NCBI RefSeq assembly: GCF_038562635.1
Contig: NZ_JBCFBO010000001.1
Location: 1,280,643 to 1,344,642 of the forward strand
Source of the DNA: Methanobacterium sp.
GTDB taxonomy: Archaea > Methanobacteriota > Methanobacteria > Methanobacteriales > Methanobacteriaceae
Direction: 5' to 3'
Length of the DNA: 64,000 nucleotides
The notes under the pieces are model-generated. The model was not told where the DNA came from, searched no databases, and saw nothing but the letters and a program-made list of their open reading frames with translations. Numbering within the stretch: position 1 is the stretch's first letter; each line of letters starts with the position of its first letter. A program made the translations under genes and the position numbers. Shown here in pieces: positions 1 through 8,842 of this stretch.

Positions 1-415
1 AAGTGAAAAGAAACAGACGAAGAAAATAAATGTTAGAGATGCATGTCTTAAAGAGAACTATGGGATTGCTGGTGATGCTCACAGCAGCCGAGATACACAC
101 AGGCAGATCAGCTTACTTGCAGTTGAAAGTATCAATAAAATGAGAGGCATTGGGTTGAATGTGAATCCGGGAGATTTTGCTGAAAATCTAACAACAGAAG
201 GAATCGATCTTGTATCGATACCTGTAGGCACAAATATATCTGTAGGTGAAGAAGTAATTCTTAAGATAACTCAAATTGGTAAGGAATGCCATACCCGTTG
301 TGCTATTTATCAGCAGGCTGGAGACTGTATAATGCCAAAAGAAGGTATTTTTGCAAGGGTATTAATTGGCGGAAGGGTTAAAATAGGGGATAAAATAGAA
401 ATAGTTCAAAAGTAG
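1..415 (+). CDS. MOSC-domain protein, 5' end outside window
   Basis: The reading frame is open from base 2 and runs without a start codon into the window, so the N-terminus is missing. The visible part reads through NYGIAGDAHSS and QISLLAVESI, which fits the MOSC (molybdenum cofactor sulfurase C-terminal) beta-barrel fold. A conserved cysteine lies in the stretch GKECHTRCAIY; in this family such a cysteine carries sulfur or contacts a pterin-metal cofactor. Stand-alone MOSC proteins are thought to handle sulfur or molybdenum/tungsten cofactor chemistry. It converges on iscU, whose stop lies 15 bp away. The family is reasonably clear, the substrate is not. Confidence 0.75.
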   Translation, partial: SEKKQTKKINVRDACLKENYGIAGDAHSSRDTHRQISLLAVESINKMRGIGLNVNPGDFAENLTTEGIDLVSIPVGTNISVGEEVILKITQIGKECHTRCAIYQQAGDCIMPKEGIFARVLIGGRVKIGDKIEIVQK

Positions 416-429
416 GAGGATAAAATTAT

Positions 430-849
430 TCATCCACAACTTGGACAAATATCTTTACCTTCAGGTTCTTCCTTTTTCTTTTCCCCTTTTTTTTCCTTGT
501 AATTATCAATTGCAGCATGTAATGCATCTGCAGCAAGGTTTGAACAGTGCATCTTAACTGGTGGAAGACCTTCAAGCTCATTTGCAACATCATTTCTTGT
601 AATTTCCAGTGCTTCTTCGATTGTCTTTCCAACTGCCATTTCTGTTATCATACTGCTTGTTGCAATAGCTGCCCCGCATCCAAAGGTTTTAAATTTAACA
701 TCTTCAATAACATTGTCTTTAACTTTAATATAAATAGTCATTAAATCTCCGCAAGTAGGGTTTCCCACGGTTCCAACACCATCTGCATCTTCTATTTCAC
801 CAACATTTCTTGGATTTTGAAAATGGTCCATTACTTTGTCACTATACAT
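430..849 (-). CDS. iscU: Fe-S cluster scaffold protein IscU/NifU N-terminal type
   Basis: A 139-residue scaffold that assembles [2Fe-2S] and [4Fe-4S] clusters from sulfide delivered by the adjacent cysteine desulfurase. The three expected cluster-ligand cysteines are visible in NPTCGD, FGCGAAIA and VKMHCSNLAADAL. The start has a GAGGTTGAT Shine-Dalgarno upstream. The C-terminus is odd: after a Lys/Glu-rich stretch it ends DICPSCG, an extra CxxC tail that could bind metal or act in redox exchange (inference). It lies directly downstream of nifS on the same strand (27 bp gap), so the two are almost certainly one transcript. Confidence 0.93.
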   Translation of the reverse strand: MYSDKVMDHFQNPRNVGEIEDADGVGTVGNPTCGDLMTIYIKVKDNVIEDVKFKTFGCGAAIATSSMITEMAVGKTIEEALEITRNDVANELEGLPPVKMHCSNLAADALHAAIDNYKEKKGEKKKEEPEGKDICPSCG

Positions 850-876
850 ATAATCAACCTCTAAGCTTAAATTAAT

Positions 877-2055
877 TTATTCTCTCCTTTCTGCCCCAGG
901 TATTTCACACCAAAGTGGAGAAAGTTTTCTAAGGGTTTCAACGACTTCTTTAGCTGCAGTTATGACATAATCCACTTCTTCTTCAGTGTTCTCTTTTCCA
1001 AGAGTTAAACGCAGAGATCCATGTGCCTCAACGTGTTCTAAACCAAGTGCTAATAAAACATGTGATGGTTCTAAACTCTTTGAAGAACATGCAGAACCAG
1101 TTGAAGCAGCAACTCCTTTTGAATCAAGGTGTAATACCAAAGATTCACCTTCAATACCTGTAAATCTCAAATTCACGTTGTTTGGGAGCCTTTTTGTTCT
1201 GTGTCCATCCAGGTAAGATTGTTCTACAGAATCCAGTATTCCATCTATTAATCTGTCCCTCAAATTTGTTATATATTTCGAATCCTCAAGCAGGTTTTTT
1301 TCTGCAAGTTCACAGGCTTTACCAAGTCCAACAATTCCAGATACGTTTTCTGTCCCTGGCCTTAATCCTTTTTCATGTCCCCCTCCATGAATTATAGGTT
1401 CTAATCTAACTCCTTTTTTAACATATAATGCCCCAATTCCCTTTGGGCCATAAACTTTATGCGCTGAAAGCGACAGCATATCCACATTCATTTCTTCCAC
1501 GTTCACTGGAATTTTACCAACGGTCTGTACAGCGTCAGTGTGGAAATAAATTTTATTTTCCCTTGCTATCTTACCAATTTCTGATATTGGTTGGATGGTT
1601 CCAATTTCATTGTTGGCGTGCATGATTGTAATAAGAATGGTTTTGTCAGTTATTGCATCTTCCAGATCAGATACTCGAACAGTACCTTCTTCGTAAACAG
1701 GGAGATATGTAACTTCAAAGCCATTTTTTTCCAAATATTTGCATGTTTCCCTTACTGCAGGGTGTTCTATAGCACTTGTAATTATGTGATTTCCCTTATT
1801 TTTCAGGCGGTATGCAGTACCTTTAATTGCGATGTTATCTGATTCAGTACCACCGCTTGTAAAAATAACTTCTTCAGGTTTTGCTCCTATTAAAGAAGCA
1901 ACCTGTTCTCTTGCAGCTTCCATAGCTTTTCTTGCGTCCCTACCCAATGAATATAGAGTAGATGCATTTCCAAAATTATCAACAAAATAGGGCTTCATCG
2001 CCTCAAATACTTCTGGATCAACTGGTGATGTAGCTGAATGATCCATATAAATCAT
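877..2055 (-). CDS. nifS: Cysteine desulfurase, NifS/IscS family
   Basis: A 392-residue PLP enzyme that converts L-cysteine to alanine and an enzyme-bound persulfide for Fe-S assembly and thio-cofactors. The N-terminus MIYMDHSATSPVD is typical. The PLP lysine sits in LSAHKVYGPKGIG, and the catalytic cysteine in STGSACSSKSLEPSHVL, whose SSKS loop resembles the NifS/IscS type. Length is normal. The start is preceded by GAGGTGA at good spacing. It is the first gene of a nifS-iscU pair and stands next to the metX/metY/cys genes, which supply or consume the same cysteine pool. None of the palindromic sites described for this region lies before it. Confidence 0.95.
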   Translation of the reverse strand: MIYMDHSATSPVDPEVFEAMKPYFVDNFGNASTLYSLGRDARKAMEAAREQVASLIGAKPEEVIFTSGGTESDNIAIKGTAYRLKNKGNHIITSAIEHPAVRETCKYLEKNGFEVTYLPVYEEGTVRVSDLEDAITDKTILITIMHANNEIGTIQPISEIGKIARENKIYFHTDAVQTVGKIPVNVEEMNVDMLSLSAHKVYGPKGIGALYVKKGVRLEPIIHGGGHEKGLRPGTENVSGIVGLGKACELAEKNLLEDSKYITNLRDRLIDGILDSVEQSYLDGHRTKRLPNNVNLRFTGIEGESLVLHLDSKGVAASTGSACSSKSLEPSHVLLALGLEHVEAHGSLRLTLGKENTEEEVDYVITAAKEVVETLRKLSPLWCEIPGAERRE

Positions 2056-2255
2056 TATTTCACCTCAATTTTTTTTAAAATACTGCGTATTTCCTAACCT
2101 CGTATTTATTACAAATCAATTTAAGTATAATATGGACGCTTTGTGATGATCAACCTTTTTAAAATCACGGCTGTAAACTTGAAGGTTTTGTAAGGTCATA
2201 TCATCATAAATTGCTTAATTAATATATGAAATTTGATTATGTTAAATTTTTTTAA

Positions 2256-3725
2256 TCAGTCCCTGGCCATCAACGTACTGATATGATCAGTTGTTATAAT
2301 TCCAATGACCCTCTTACCCCCATCAACTACTGGAAGAGAAGATATATTATATTTTTTCATTTTCTCAGCTGCAAGTTCTATGTAGTCTTCAGGACAAGCC
2401 GTTATGACATCTTTTGTCATTATTTCGTCTAATTTACTGAATTTTAAAGCAACTGCCTTAGATATATCCCATGCAGTTACTATACCTATTAATCTATTAT
2501 CCTCTGCTATAACTGGCAAGTGTGTAACCTTTTCCTCAAGCATCAGTTTAGCTGCTTCATCTATACTTGCTTCTTCGCTTATCTTAGCAGCCACCTGCGT
2601 CATAACATCTCCAACAAGAATTTCAGAAAGGAAACCATTTATTATATAATTTAACTGACCTGACTCTAAAAGGAAAGCATCATGTCCATAGGGTGATTTA
2701 ATCTCGTGATAGCTTACATCAATATCATTTGCAGTTAGAGCCATTACAATTTCTTTAGATTGCTCAGGCGGGTAAAGCCAGTCAGAATCTACCGAAATGA
2801 CCAGGAATTTAGCTTTTACATCCTTAAATCCTTCAGCTAAAGATCCATTTGCAGTTAAATCAAAGTAATCCATGGCCTTTGTTACGTAAAGGTAGGTGTT
2901 TGCATCAAACCTTTTAACAAATGAGTTACCCTGATAATGGAGATAGCTTTCTACCTGAAAATCCATTGAAAAATCGAATCCATATTTTTCTTTATCCTGA
3001 AGTCTTCTACCGAACTTCTGATACATTGATTCATAACTGAGATATGTGATGTGCCCTATCATCCTTGCAAGACTTAAGCCTTCTTTTGGTACTTCTCCAG
3101 AATAATAAGAGCCATCATTCCATTTTGGGTCAGATATTATTGCCTGCCTACCTACCTCATTAAATGCAATTTGCTGCGGGGCAGAACGGGCTGCTGTAGC
3201 TATAGGAATAGCCAGCTTGACCATATCCGGATAAGAAATACACCACTGCAGTACCTGCATCCCGCCCATTGATCCACCTACAACTGCAAAAAGTTGATTA
3301 ATTCCAAGATGATCTATCAATTTTTTCTGGGCTTTTACCATGTCTGAAATGGTAATAATTGGAAAGTCAAGGCCATAAGGCTTTCCAGTTTCAGGATTAA
3401 TGGATGACGGGCCGGTTGAACCTTTACATCCTCCCATGACATTAGAACAGATAATAAAGTATTTTCCAGTATCCAAACATTTTCCAGGTCCTATTATGAT
3501 ATCCCACCAGCCAGGCTTCTTATCTCCTTCATGCCACCCTGCAGCATGGGCATCTCCAGAAAGTGCATGACAAATAAGGATAGCATTACTCTTCTCTTTG
3601 TTCAATTTACCATAGGTTTCGTATGCTACTGTAACTTCTTTAAGCTTGCTTCCACCTTCTAAAATTAAATCATCTGGAAAAATGAAATACTGTGTTTCAA
3701 CAAGCCCAACTGATTCTTTTTTCAT
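2256..3725 (-). CDS. metX: Homoserine O-acetyltransferase with C-terminal CBS pair
   Basis: An alpha/beta-hydrolase that acylates homoserine at the hydroxyl group, feeding the sulfhydrylase MetY next door. The nucleophile elbow is VVGGSMGGMQ, the catalytic aspartate is probably in VDSDWLYPPEQS and the histidine in PYGHDAF. Residues from about 380 to the end form two CBS repeats (DVMTQ... and EIMTKDV...), an adenosine-nucleotide-sensing module absent from bacterial MetX but seen in methanogen homologues. The start at 3725 is chosen because AGGAT lies 9 nt upstream and MKKESVGLVETQ matches MetX N-termini; a longer frame to 3773 has no ribosome site. It lies 71 bp downstream of metY. Confidence is high in the family and moderate in the acyl donor (acetyl versus succinyl). 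Confidence 0.93.
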   Translation of the reverse strand: MKKESVGLVETQYFIFPDDLILEGGSKLKEVTVAYETYGKLNKEKSNAILICHALSGDAHAAGWHEGDKKPGWWDIIIGPGKCLDTGKYFIICSNVMGGCKGSTGPSSINPETGKPYGLDFPIITISDMVKAQKKLIDHLGINQLFAVVGGSMGGMQVLQWCISYPDMVKLAIPIATAARSAPQQIAFNEVGRQAIISDPKWNDGSYYSGEVPKEGLSLARMIGHITYLSYESMYQKFGRRLQDKEKYGFDFSMDFQVESYLHYQGNSFVKRFDANTYLYVTKAMDYFDLTANGSLAEGFKDVKAKFLVISVDSDWLYPPEQSKEIVMALTANDIDVSYHEIKSPYGHDAFLLESGQLNYIINGFLSEILVGDVMTQVAAKISEEASIDEAAKLMLEEKVTHLPVIAEDNRLIGIVTAWDISKAVALKFSKLDEIMTKDVITACPEDYIELAAEKMKKYNISSLPVVDGGKRVIGIITTDHISTLMARD

Positions 3726-3796
3726 TTTCTTAAATCCTATAATATTTGTATGTCCAAATGATATTAAATTCATTTGGACAATGGAAATCTCTTAAT

Positions 3797-5104
3797 TTAT
3801 ATTTTAGATAATGCCTGATCTATGTCAGCTATGATATCTTCAACATTTTCAAGGCCAATAGATAACCTTACAAAGTCTTCAGTGACTCCAGTGCATTCCT
3901 GTTCTTCTTTTGTAAGCTGCTGGTGAGTAGTGGATGCAGGATGTATAACCAAACTCTTTGCATCGCCAATATTTGCAAGGTGAGAGAATAACTCCACACT
4001 TTCTATGAATTTTATGCCTGCTTCTAATCCCCCTTTAACACCGAAGCCAACTAATCCACCATAACCTTTTTTCAAGTATTTACTTGCTATTTTATGGTTT
4101 ACATTATCTTCAAGTCCCGGATAATTGACCCATGCAACTTTTGGATGTTCTTTAAGGTGTTTTGCAACCGCAAGTGCATTTTCTGCGTGTTTTTTAACCC
4201 TCAGTTCAAGTGTTTCAAGCCCCTGAAGGAACTGGAACGCGTTGAACGGACTTAAGGTTGGCCCTAAATCTCTTAAAAGTAAAACCCTTGCCCTGATCGT
4301 AAATGCAATGTTACCAAGTTCAGGGAAGTCACCAAATGTTTCCCAGTATTTAAGTCCATGATAACTTGGGTCTGGTTCAGTAAACTGCGGAAACTTACCA
4401 TTACCCCAGTTAAAGTTACCGGAGTCCACTATAACCCCTCCAATTGAGGTTCCATGTCCTCCCACATATTTAGTGGCAGATAAAACAACTACATCTGCAC
4501 CATGTTCTATTGGCCTTAAAAGACCTACTGCCGCTGTATTATCCACTATTAACGGAATTCCTGCTTCATGAGCTATTTCAGCCAGAACTTCAAAATCAGG
4601 GACATCTAATTTTGGGTTTCCAAGTGATTCTACATATATTGCCTTAGTTTTTTCATCTATGGCTTTTTTGAATTCTTCAGGTTTGGTAGAGTCAACAAAT
4701 TTTACAGTCCGCCCCAGATCAGGGAAAGTGTAGTTTAATAGTTCATATGTTCCGCCATAAAGGTTGTCTCCAGATACTATATTATCCCCTAACCTAGTAG
4801 CGTTTAAAAGGGCAATAAATATTGCAGAAAGTCCTGATGAAACTGAAAGCGCTGTATGGCCTCCTTCTATTGCAGCTATCCTTTTTTCAAATACGTCATT
4901 GGTAGGGTTCATTATTCTGGTGTATATATTTCCAAACTCTTTAAGGCCAAATAAATTTGATGCATGTTCAGTATCCCTGAAAACATATGATGATGTTAAG
5001 TAGATTGGTACTGCCCTTGATCCTGTTGCTGGATCTGGTTCTTCTTGACCTACATGTAATCCCAATGTACTTAATCCGCGTTCTTTTTTCTTTTCTTCTG
5101 TCAT
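3797..5104 (-). CDS. metY: O-acetylhomoserine sulfhydrylase
   Basis: A 435-residue PLP enzyme of the Cys/Met metabolism family. It makes homocysteine from O-acetylhomoserine and sulfide, with MetX providing the substrate. The PLP lysine lies in SATKYVGGHGTSIGG; the motif YTRIMNPTNDVFEKR near residue 60 and the length (about 430, longer than cystathionine synthases) favour MetY. The ribosome site GGGAG lies about 9 nt before the ATG. Its 5' leader, read on the minus strand, contains the whole nested hairpin array at 5126-5324, so transcription from a promoter near 5400-5480 would put that array in the metY mRNA. Confidence 0.93.
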   Translation of the reverse strand: MTEEKKKERGLSTLGLHVGQEEPDPATGSRAVPIYLTSSYVFRDTEHASNLFGLKEFGNIYTRIMNPTNDVFEKRIAAIEGGHTALSVSSGLSAIFIALLNATRLGDNIVSGDNLYGGTYELLNYTFPDLGRTVKFVDSTKPEEFKKAIDEKTKAIYVESLGNPKLDVPDFEVLAEIAHEAGIPLIVDNTAAVGLLRPIEHGADVVVLSATKYVGGHGTSIGGVIVDSGNFNWGNGKFPQFTEPDPSYHGLKYWETFGDFPELGNIAFTIRARVLLLRDLGPTLSPFNAFQFLQGLETLELRVKKHAENALAVAKHLKEHPKVAWVNYPGLEDNVNHKIASKYLKKGYGGLVGFGVKGGLEAGIKFIESVELFSHLANIGDAKSLVIHPASTTHQQLTKEEQECTGVTEDFVRLSIGLENVEDIIADIDQALSKI

Positions 5105-5125
5105 TTTTATTCAACTCCCAAATCT

Positions 5126-5324
5126 GTTAAAATCTTCAATTTTGACGCCGTAGGAAACTCTCAAAAACCGAAGGTTTTTGGAGCACGAAAAACTGTCAAA
5201 ATCTACGATTTTGACGCATCGAAAATTCTATGAATTTTCGAATGCTTCGTTTTTCGTAAGTTATATTTCCTCGGCCCCAAACATTTCATGTTTGAGGGCC
5301 ACGAAAATTGAAAATTTTCGTTGG
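5126..5324. repeat. Nested hairpin array A (metY leader / tRNA-Cys upstream)
   Basis: Seven stems in 200 bp. Perfect ones: CAAAAACC/GGTTTTTG (loop GAA, 5162-5180), GTCAAAATC/GATTTTGAC (5195-5215, loop TAC), TCGAAAATTC/GAATTTTCGA (5219-5241, loop TAT), CAAACAT/ATGTTTG clamped by GGCCC/GGGCC (5273-5300, loop TTC) and ACGAAAAATT-type stem ACGAAAATT/AATTTTCGT (5301-5321, loop GAA). ACGAAAAAC (5185-5193) pairs perfectly with GTTTTTCGT (5249-5257) and encloses the second and third hairpins, giving a three-way junction. AGGAAA (5152-5157) may pair with TTTCCT around the whole centre. A weaker hairpin lies at 5126-5146. No protein is supported here. Confidence 0.9.
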
Positions 5325-5464
5325 CTTTGATTATATGCATCCTCTTAGCCCATATATCCCCAATATTCAAATAAAGGTTTAAATTGAACATTTACAGATT
5401 TAACCCCTAAAAACAATATTTAAAGATTTTAAATGCCATTTTTAGAGTTCTATGATCAAATCAC

Positions 5465-5480
5465 TATAACAATTGTTATA
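5465..5480. promoter_or_regulatory. Palindromic operator candidate upstream of metY
   Basis: A perfect 16-bp palindrome TATAACAATTGTTATA in the divergent region between metY and tRNA-Cys. It matches the TATAAC-N4-GTTATA consensus found before cysK, the HTH gene and others in this window. Confidence 0.6.
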
Positions 5481-5616
5481 TTTAATAACTGCCTTCTTAT
5501 TATTTAAGGTTTGCCCATTTTTAAGTAAATGGAAATATACCCAACCATCCTACTCCAATCATAGTAAAACTAAATTTATTATGAACTACAGAATAGTTAT
5601 CAGCTTTGGTAAAGTA

Positions 5617-5636
5617 TTTATATAACAATCGTTAAC
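5617..5636 (+). promoter_or_regulatory. TATA box overlapped by TATAAC-N4-GTTAAC site before tRNA-Cys
   Basis: TTTATATA at 5617-5624 is a good archaeal TATA box about 40 bp before the tRNA 5' end. The palindromic element TATAACAATCGTTAAC at 5621-5636 overlaps it and differs from the consensus only slightly. A protein bound here would block TBP/TFB, so a repressor role is inferred. The same 15-base core recurs at 12061. Confidence 0.6.
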
Positions 5637-5661
5637 TTAATAACTAAGCCGAAATATTTTT

Positions 5662-5733
<72 letters not shown>

Positions 5734-5876
5734 TTAATACAAATAGAAAAGTAAATTTCGAAAGCTATTTTATTTAAACAGAAATTAGATTAAAATCACA
5801 ATTAATAAATACTATCTTAATCTTATTATCTAATAATAAACATTTTTTTAATTTAACTTGAGTTTGAGGCAGAATA

Positions 5877-7250
5877 ATGAAAGTATACAATACCATGACC
5901 CGTAAAAAAGAAGAACTAAAGCCTATGAACAAAAATAGAATAAAAATGTTTGTGTGTGGACCAACAGTTTACGATGAGTCCCATATAGGGCATGGAAGAA
6001 CTTACATTGCTTTCGATGTTATTGCAAGATATCTTAAATATAAAGGATACAGCGTTTTTTATCTTGAAAATATCACAGATATAGATGATAAAATAATCAA
6101 AAGAGCATCTGAACTTGGAGTTGAACCATTAGAACTTGCAAAAAAATATGAAAGCCTCTACTTTAAAGATATGGAACTATTAGGCGTAACCAATGTTAAT
6201 TATTATGCAAGGGCAATGGAGCACCTTACTGAAATAATAAATCAAATTCAAACATTATTAGATAAAGGATTCGCATATGAAACATCTACAGGAGTCTACT
6301 TTGATGAATCCAAGTTAGAAGATTTTGGAAAACTCTCAAACAGAAACATTGATGATTTAAATATCCATAGAGTTAATCCCGACACTACAAAAAGAAACCC
6401 TGGAGATTTTGCACTCTGGAAAAAAAGAGACGATGAACCAGCATGGGACTCTCCATGGGGTAAAGGGCGGCCAGGGTGGCACATTGAAGATACAGCAATA
6501 ACTGAAACCTATTTTGGAGGTCAGTTTGATATTCATGGAGGAGGATTAGACCTTATATTCCCCCACCACGAAGCAGAAATTGCACAAATGGAATCTGCAA
6601 CTGGTAAAAAACCAATGGTCAAATACTGGATGCACACTGGTTTTTTGAATGTTAAAGGAGAGAAAATGTCCAAATCACTTGGAAATTTCATTACAATAGG
6701 AGAACTACTCAAGGAATATGACCCCCAGGTCTTTAGATACTTTGTTCTTTCAACCCATTACAGAAGTCCAATTGATTTCAGCAATGAAGCATTAATGCAG
6801 TCACAAAACAGCCTTAAAAGGATTCACAAAGTAATGGAAACAGTAGATGAGCTTTTAGAAAGCGATATACTTGATGAAAACAAAAATGATGGAAAATATC
6901 TTAAATTACTGGAAGATACTAAAAAAGAGCTCTTAGATGCAATGGACAACGATTTTAATACCCCCATTGCACTTTCAGCGCTTTTCAATCTAGTAAGAGA
7001 TATAAATAAAGGAATAAATGAAGAAAAAATCTCTAAAAACGTGTTTAAAGAAATAAAAAATTTATTAGATGAATTCGGAGATATTTTAGGGCTCACTTTT
7101 TCGGTAGAATCAGTTAAAAGCAATTCTGATGAACTGGTTAATATCCTGATTGATGTAAGGGAAGAGCTCCGTAAAAAGAAAGATTACAAATTATCAGATG
7201 AAATCAGAAACAGGTTAAGAGATGCGGGAATTAATTTAGAGGATAAATAA
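5877..7250 (+). CDS. cysS: Cysteinyl-tRNA synthetase
   Basis: A 457-residue class I synthetase that attaches cysteine to tRNA-Cys. The HIGH signature is in ESHIGHGRTYIAFD near residue 37 and the KMSKS loop in GEKMSKSLGN near residue 265. Zinc ligands are expected from CGPTVYD (Cys 28), the region after DIHGGG and HHEAEIAQ. Some Methanobacteriales lack CysRS and charge tRNA-Cys through the SepRS/SepCysS route, so a cysS beside tRNA-Cys and cysE/cysK points to a direct, bacterial-type cysteine pathway here (inference). GAGG precedes the ATG. Confidence 0.96.
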   Translation: MKVYNTMTRKKEELKPMNKNRIKMFVCGPTVYDESHIGHGRTYIAFDVIARYLKYKGYSVFYLENITDIDDKIIKRASELGVEPLELAKKYESLYFKDMELLGVTNVNYYARAMEHLTEIINQIQTLLDKGFAYETSTGVYFDESKLEDFGKLSNRNIDDLNIHRVNPDTTKRNPGDFALWKKRDDEPAWDSPWGKGRPGWHIEDTAITETYFGGQFDIHGGGLDLIFPHHEAEIAQMESATGKKPMVKYWMHTGFLNVKGEKMSKSLGNFITIGELLKEYDPQVFRYFVLSTHYRSPIDFSNEALMQSQNSLKRIHKVMETVDELLESDILDENKNDGKYLKLLEDTKKELLDAMDNDFNTPIALSALFNLVRDINKGINEEKISKNVFKEIKNLLDEFGDILGLTFSVESVKSNSDELVNILIDVREELRKKKDYKLSDEIRNRLRDAGINLEDK

Positions 7251-7395
7251 ACCTTTCTTAATCTCTAAATGAGTGATATCACTTAATTCAAAAACAGTGC
7301 AATTTTTTTATTTACTTCAAATCCAGTTTTAAAAAGAATAAATAGCATATAATATGCCTATTTCAGAAAAATGATTAATTAGAGTATAACTCCAA

Positions 7396-7791
7396 TTAAA
7401 TACAGTAATCCATATCTGAGTCCCTATTAGAACCCAAGCAAGCATTACAGCCTGTAGGAATTTTATCTTTTTCTTTATGCAGCTGACAGATTATTTCTTC
7501 AGCTTTAACATTTTTACATATTTCACATATTCTTTGAATGATACGGTCAGGTCCAAGCTCTTGCTCCGTTAGATCTTTTGCAAGCATTTTAATCATATTC
7601 TGGGTCTTTTCATCAAATTTGATTCCGTGTCCTCGTTTATCACTTACATACTGTGAAACTGCAGGTTGAGTTATGTCCAGCAACTCAGAAATCCTTTTTT
7701 GTTTTATACCTAATTTAAGAAGCTCTTTAGCTAATTCAGACCTTATACTTGGAATTACGTACCATACAACTATTTCACATGGTGGTCTCAT
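7396..7791 (-). CDS. HTH transcriptional regulator with Cys-rich C-terminus
   Basis: A 131-residue predicted regulator. The N-terminus MRPPCEIVVWYVIPSIRSEL followed by a Cro/XRE-like helix-turn-helix (KQKRISELLDITQPAVSQYV) matches a family of archaeal predicted regulators (COG2522-like). The C-terminal half carries cysteines in ICEICK, IICQLH and GCNACLG plus CI at the end, so an Fe-S cluster, zinc or thiol sensor is plausible. The start has GAGGGTGAT. Its own upstream region holds a TATAACATATGTTATA palindrome (7889-7904), suggesting autoregulation. It sits between cysS and cysE and is the best local candidate to bind the repeated palindromes; this is inference. Confidence 0.75.
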   Translation of the reverse strand: MRPPCEIVVWYVIPSIRSELAKELLKLGIKQKRISELLDITQPAVSQYVSDKRGHGIKFDEKTQNMIKMLAKDLTEQELGPDRIIQRICEICKNVKAEEIICQLHKEKDKIPTGCNACLGSNRDSDMDYCI

Positions 7792-7888
7792 TTTATCACC
7801 CTCGTTAAATATATTATTTTAAAATTTAATTATTTAGTTAATTAGTTTTGTAAGTTAAAAAATTAAATAACGCCGTTATAGTATATAA

Positions 7889-7904
7889 TATAACATATGT
7901 TATA
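7889..7904. promoter_or_regulatory. Palindromic operator candidate before the HTH gene
   Basis: A perfect 16-bp palindrome TATAACATATGTTATA about 98 bp upstream of the regulator start. The arms equal those before cysK; only the central four bases differ. A shorter related palindrome, ATAACGCCGTTAT, lies at 7867-7879. Confidence 0.55.
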
Positions 7905-8040
7905 AGTCTTACACATTTTACGGTATTAACTCGTTATATACAAATCAATTTAAATAGATTTAATTTAGTATTAAGATTATTAAATTAAGTAAACTATAAA
8001 ATTAAGATACCCTTATGTCTTAAAAAAATAAGCAATATAA

Positions 8041-8754
8041 TTAGATGCCTGCACCTTCTGAAAATATTTCTTCGATTTCTGATTTTTTATTAAATAACTC
8101 ATCTACATTTACAGTTGTCGTAGATAGTCCCAATGCTTTAAGTTGCAGTTCCATTTCATCTTGACGCTGCAGAATAAGTCTAATTACCTCTGCAATTGGA
8201 TCAGGCAATTCTCCATGATCAAGATCAATAGCGCATTTCCTTTTCTCTTTAACATTTCTTCCAGGTATTCCAACTATAGTAGATCCTGGTGGGGCTGATT
8301 TTAAAACCACCGACCCCGCACCAACCTTAGAACAGTCCCCAATGGAAATATCCCCTATTATTTTAGCTCCAGAGCCTATAACAACCCCACTTCCAATTGT
8401 AGGGTGTCTTTTTTTCCTTTCGAGGCTTGTTCCGCCAAGTACAACGCCCTGGTAGATCAATACGTCATCTCCTACAATTGCAGTTTCTCCAACTACAACA
8501 CCCATCCCGTGATCGATGAAGACTCTTTTTCCAATTTTTGCACCAGGATGTATTTCAATACCGGTTAGTAGGCGGGCCAGTGCAGATATAAATCGCCCGG
8601 TAAATAGATGGTTACGAATCCAGAACCAGTGAGCTATTTCATACCCCCATATAGCATGAAGTCCGGGATATGTGAGAAATATTTCTAGTTTACTTCTTGC
8701 TGCTGGATCCCTCAGCATCACCATTTCTATATCCTCTTTGATCCTTTCAAACAT
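8041..8754 (-). CDS. cysE: Serine O-acetyltransferase
   Basis: A 237-residue acetyltransferase that makes O-acetylserine for CysK. The N-terminal helical part (DPAARSKLEIFLTYPGLHAI) and the left-handed beta-helix with hexapeptide repeats (IHPGAKIGKRVFIDHG, VVGETAIVGDDVLIYQGVVLGG) are typical; the active-site histidine is likely in FIDHGMG. It ends with a longer tail than short bacterial homologues. GGAGG precedes the start. It follows cysK on the same strand after 88 bp, so a cysK-cysE transcript is likely, with a hairpin between the two genes. Confidence 0.95.
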   Translation of the reverse strand: MFERIKEDIEMVMLRDPAARSKLEIFLTYPGLHAIWGYEIAHWFWIRNHLFTGRFISALARLLTGIEIHPGAKIGKRVFIDHGMGVVVGETAIVGDDVLIYQGVVLGGTSLERKKRHPTIGSGVVIGSGAKIIGDISIGDCSKVGAGSVVLKSAPPGSTIVGIPGRNVKEKRKCAIDLDHGELPDPIAEVIRLILQRQDEMELQLKALGLSTTTVNVDELFNKKSEIEEIFSEGAGI

Positions 8755-8793
8755 GATATTGGCCTCCTACTCAGTTATTAAAAACAAAATTAT

Positions 8794-8819
8794 GACATAC
8801 GTAGTAGGTATCGTATGTC
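8794..8819 (-). terminator. Hairpin between cysK and cysE
   Basis: GACATACG (8794-8801) pairs perfectly with CGTATGTC (8812-8819) around a 10-nt loop. On the minus strand it is followed by a T-rich stretch, so it could end or attenuate the cysK transcript; it could equally be an operator for cysE. Confidence 0.4.
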
Positions 8820-8842
8820 TTTATATTTGAATATTTTTTTAC

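Noticed and set aside
2056..2255. Hairpin array between nifS and metX
   Set aside because: Only a weak AAACTTGAAGGTTTT-like element is present; it does not reach the stem lengths of the other arrays.
5203..5391. 62-codon open frame on the minus strand
   Set aside because: It lies inside hairpin array A; the frame is a by-product of palindromic AT-rich repeats and has no ribosome site or family resemblance.
5740..5876. T-box or riboswitch before cysS
   Set aside because: The 144-bp gap is AT-rich without conserved stem-loops; T-box elements are bacterial and the specifier structure is missing.
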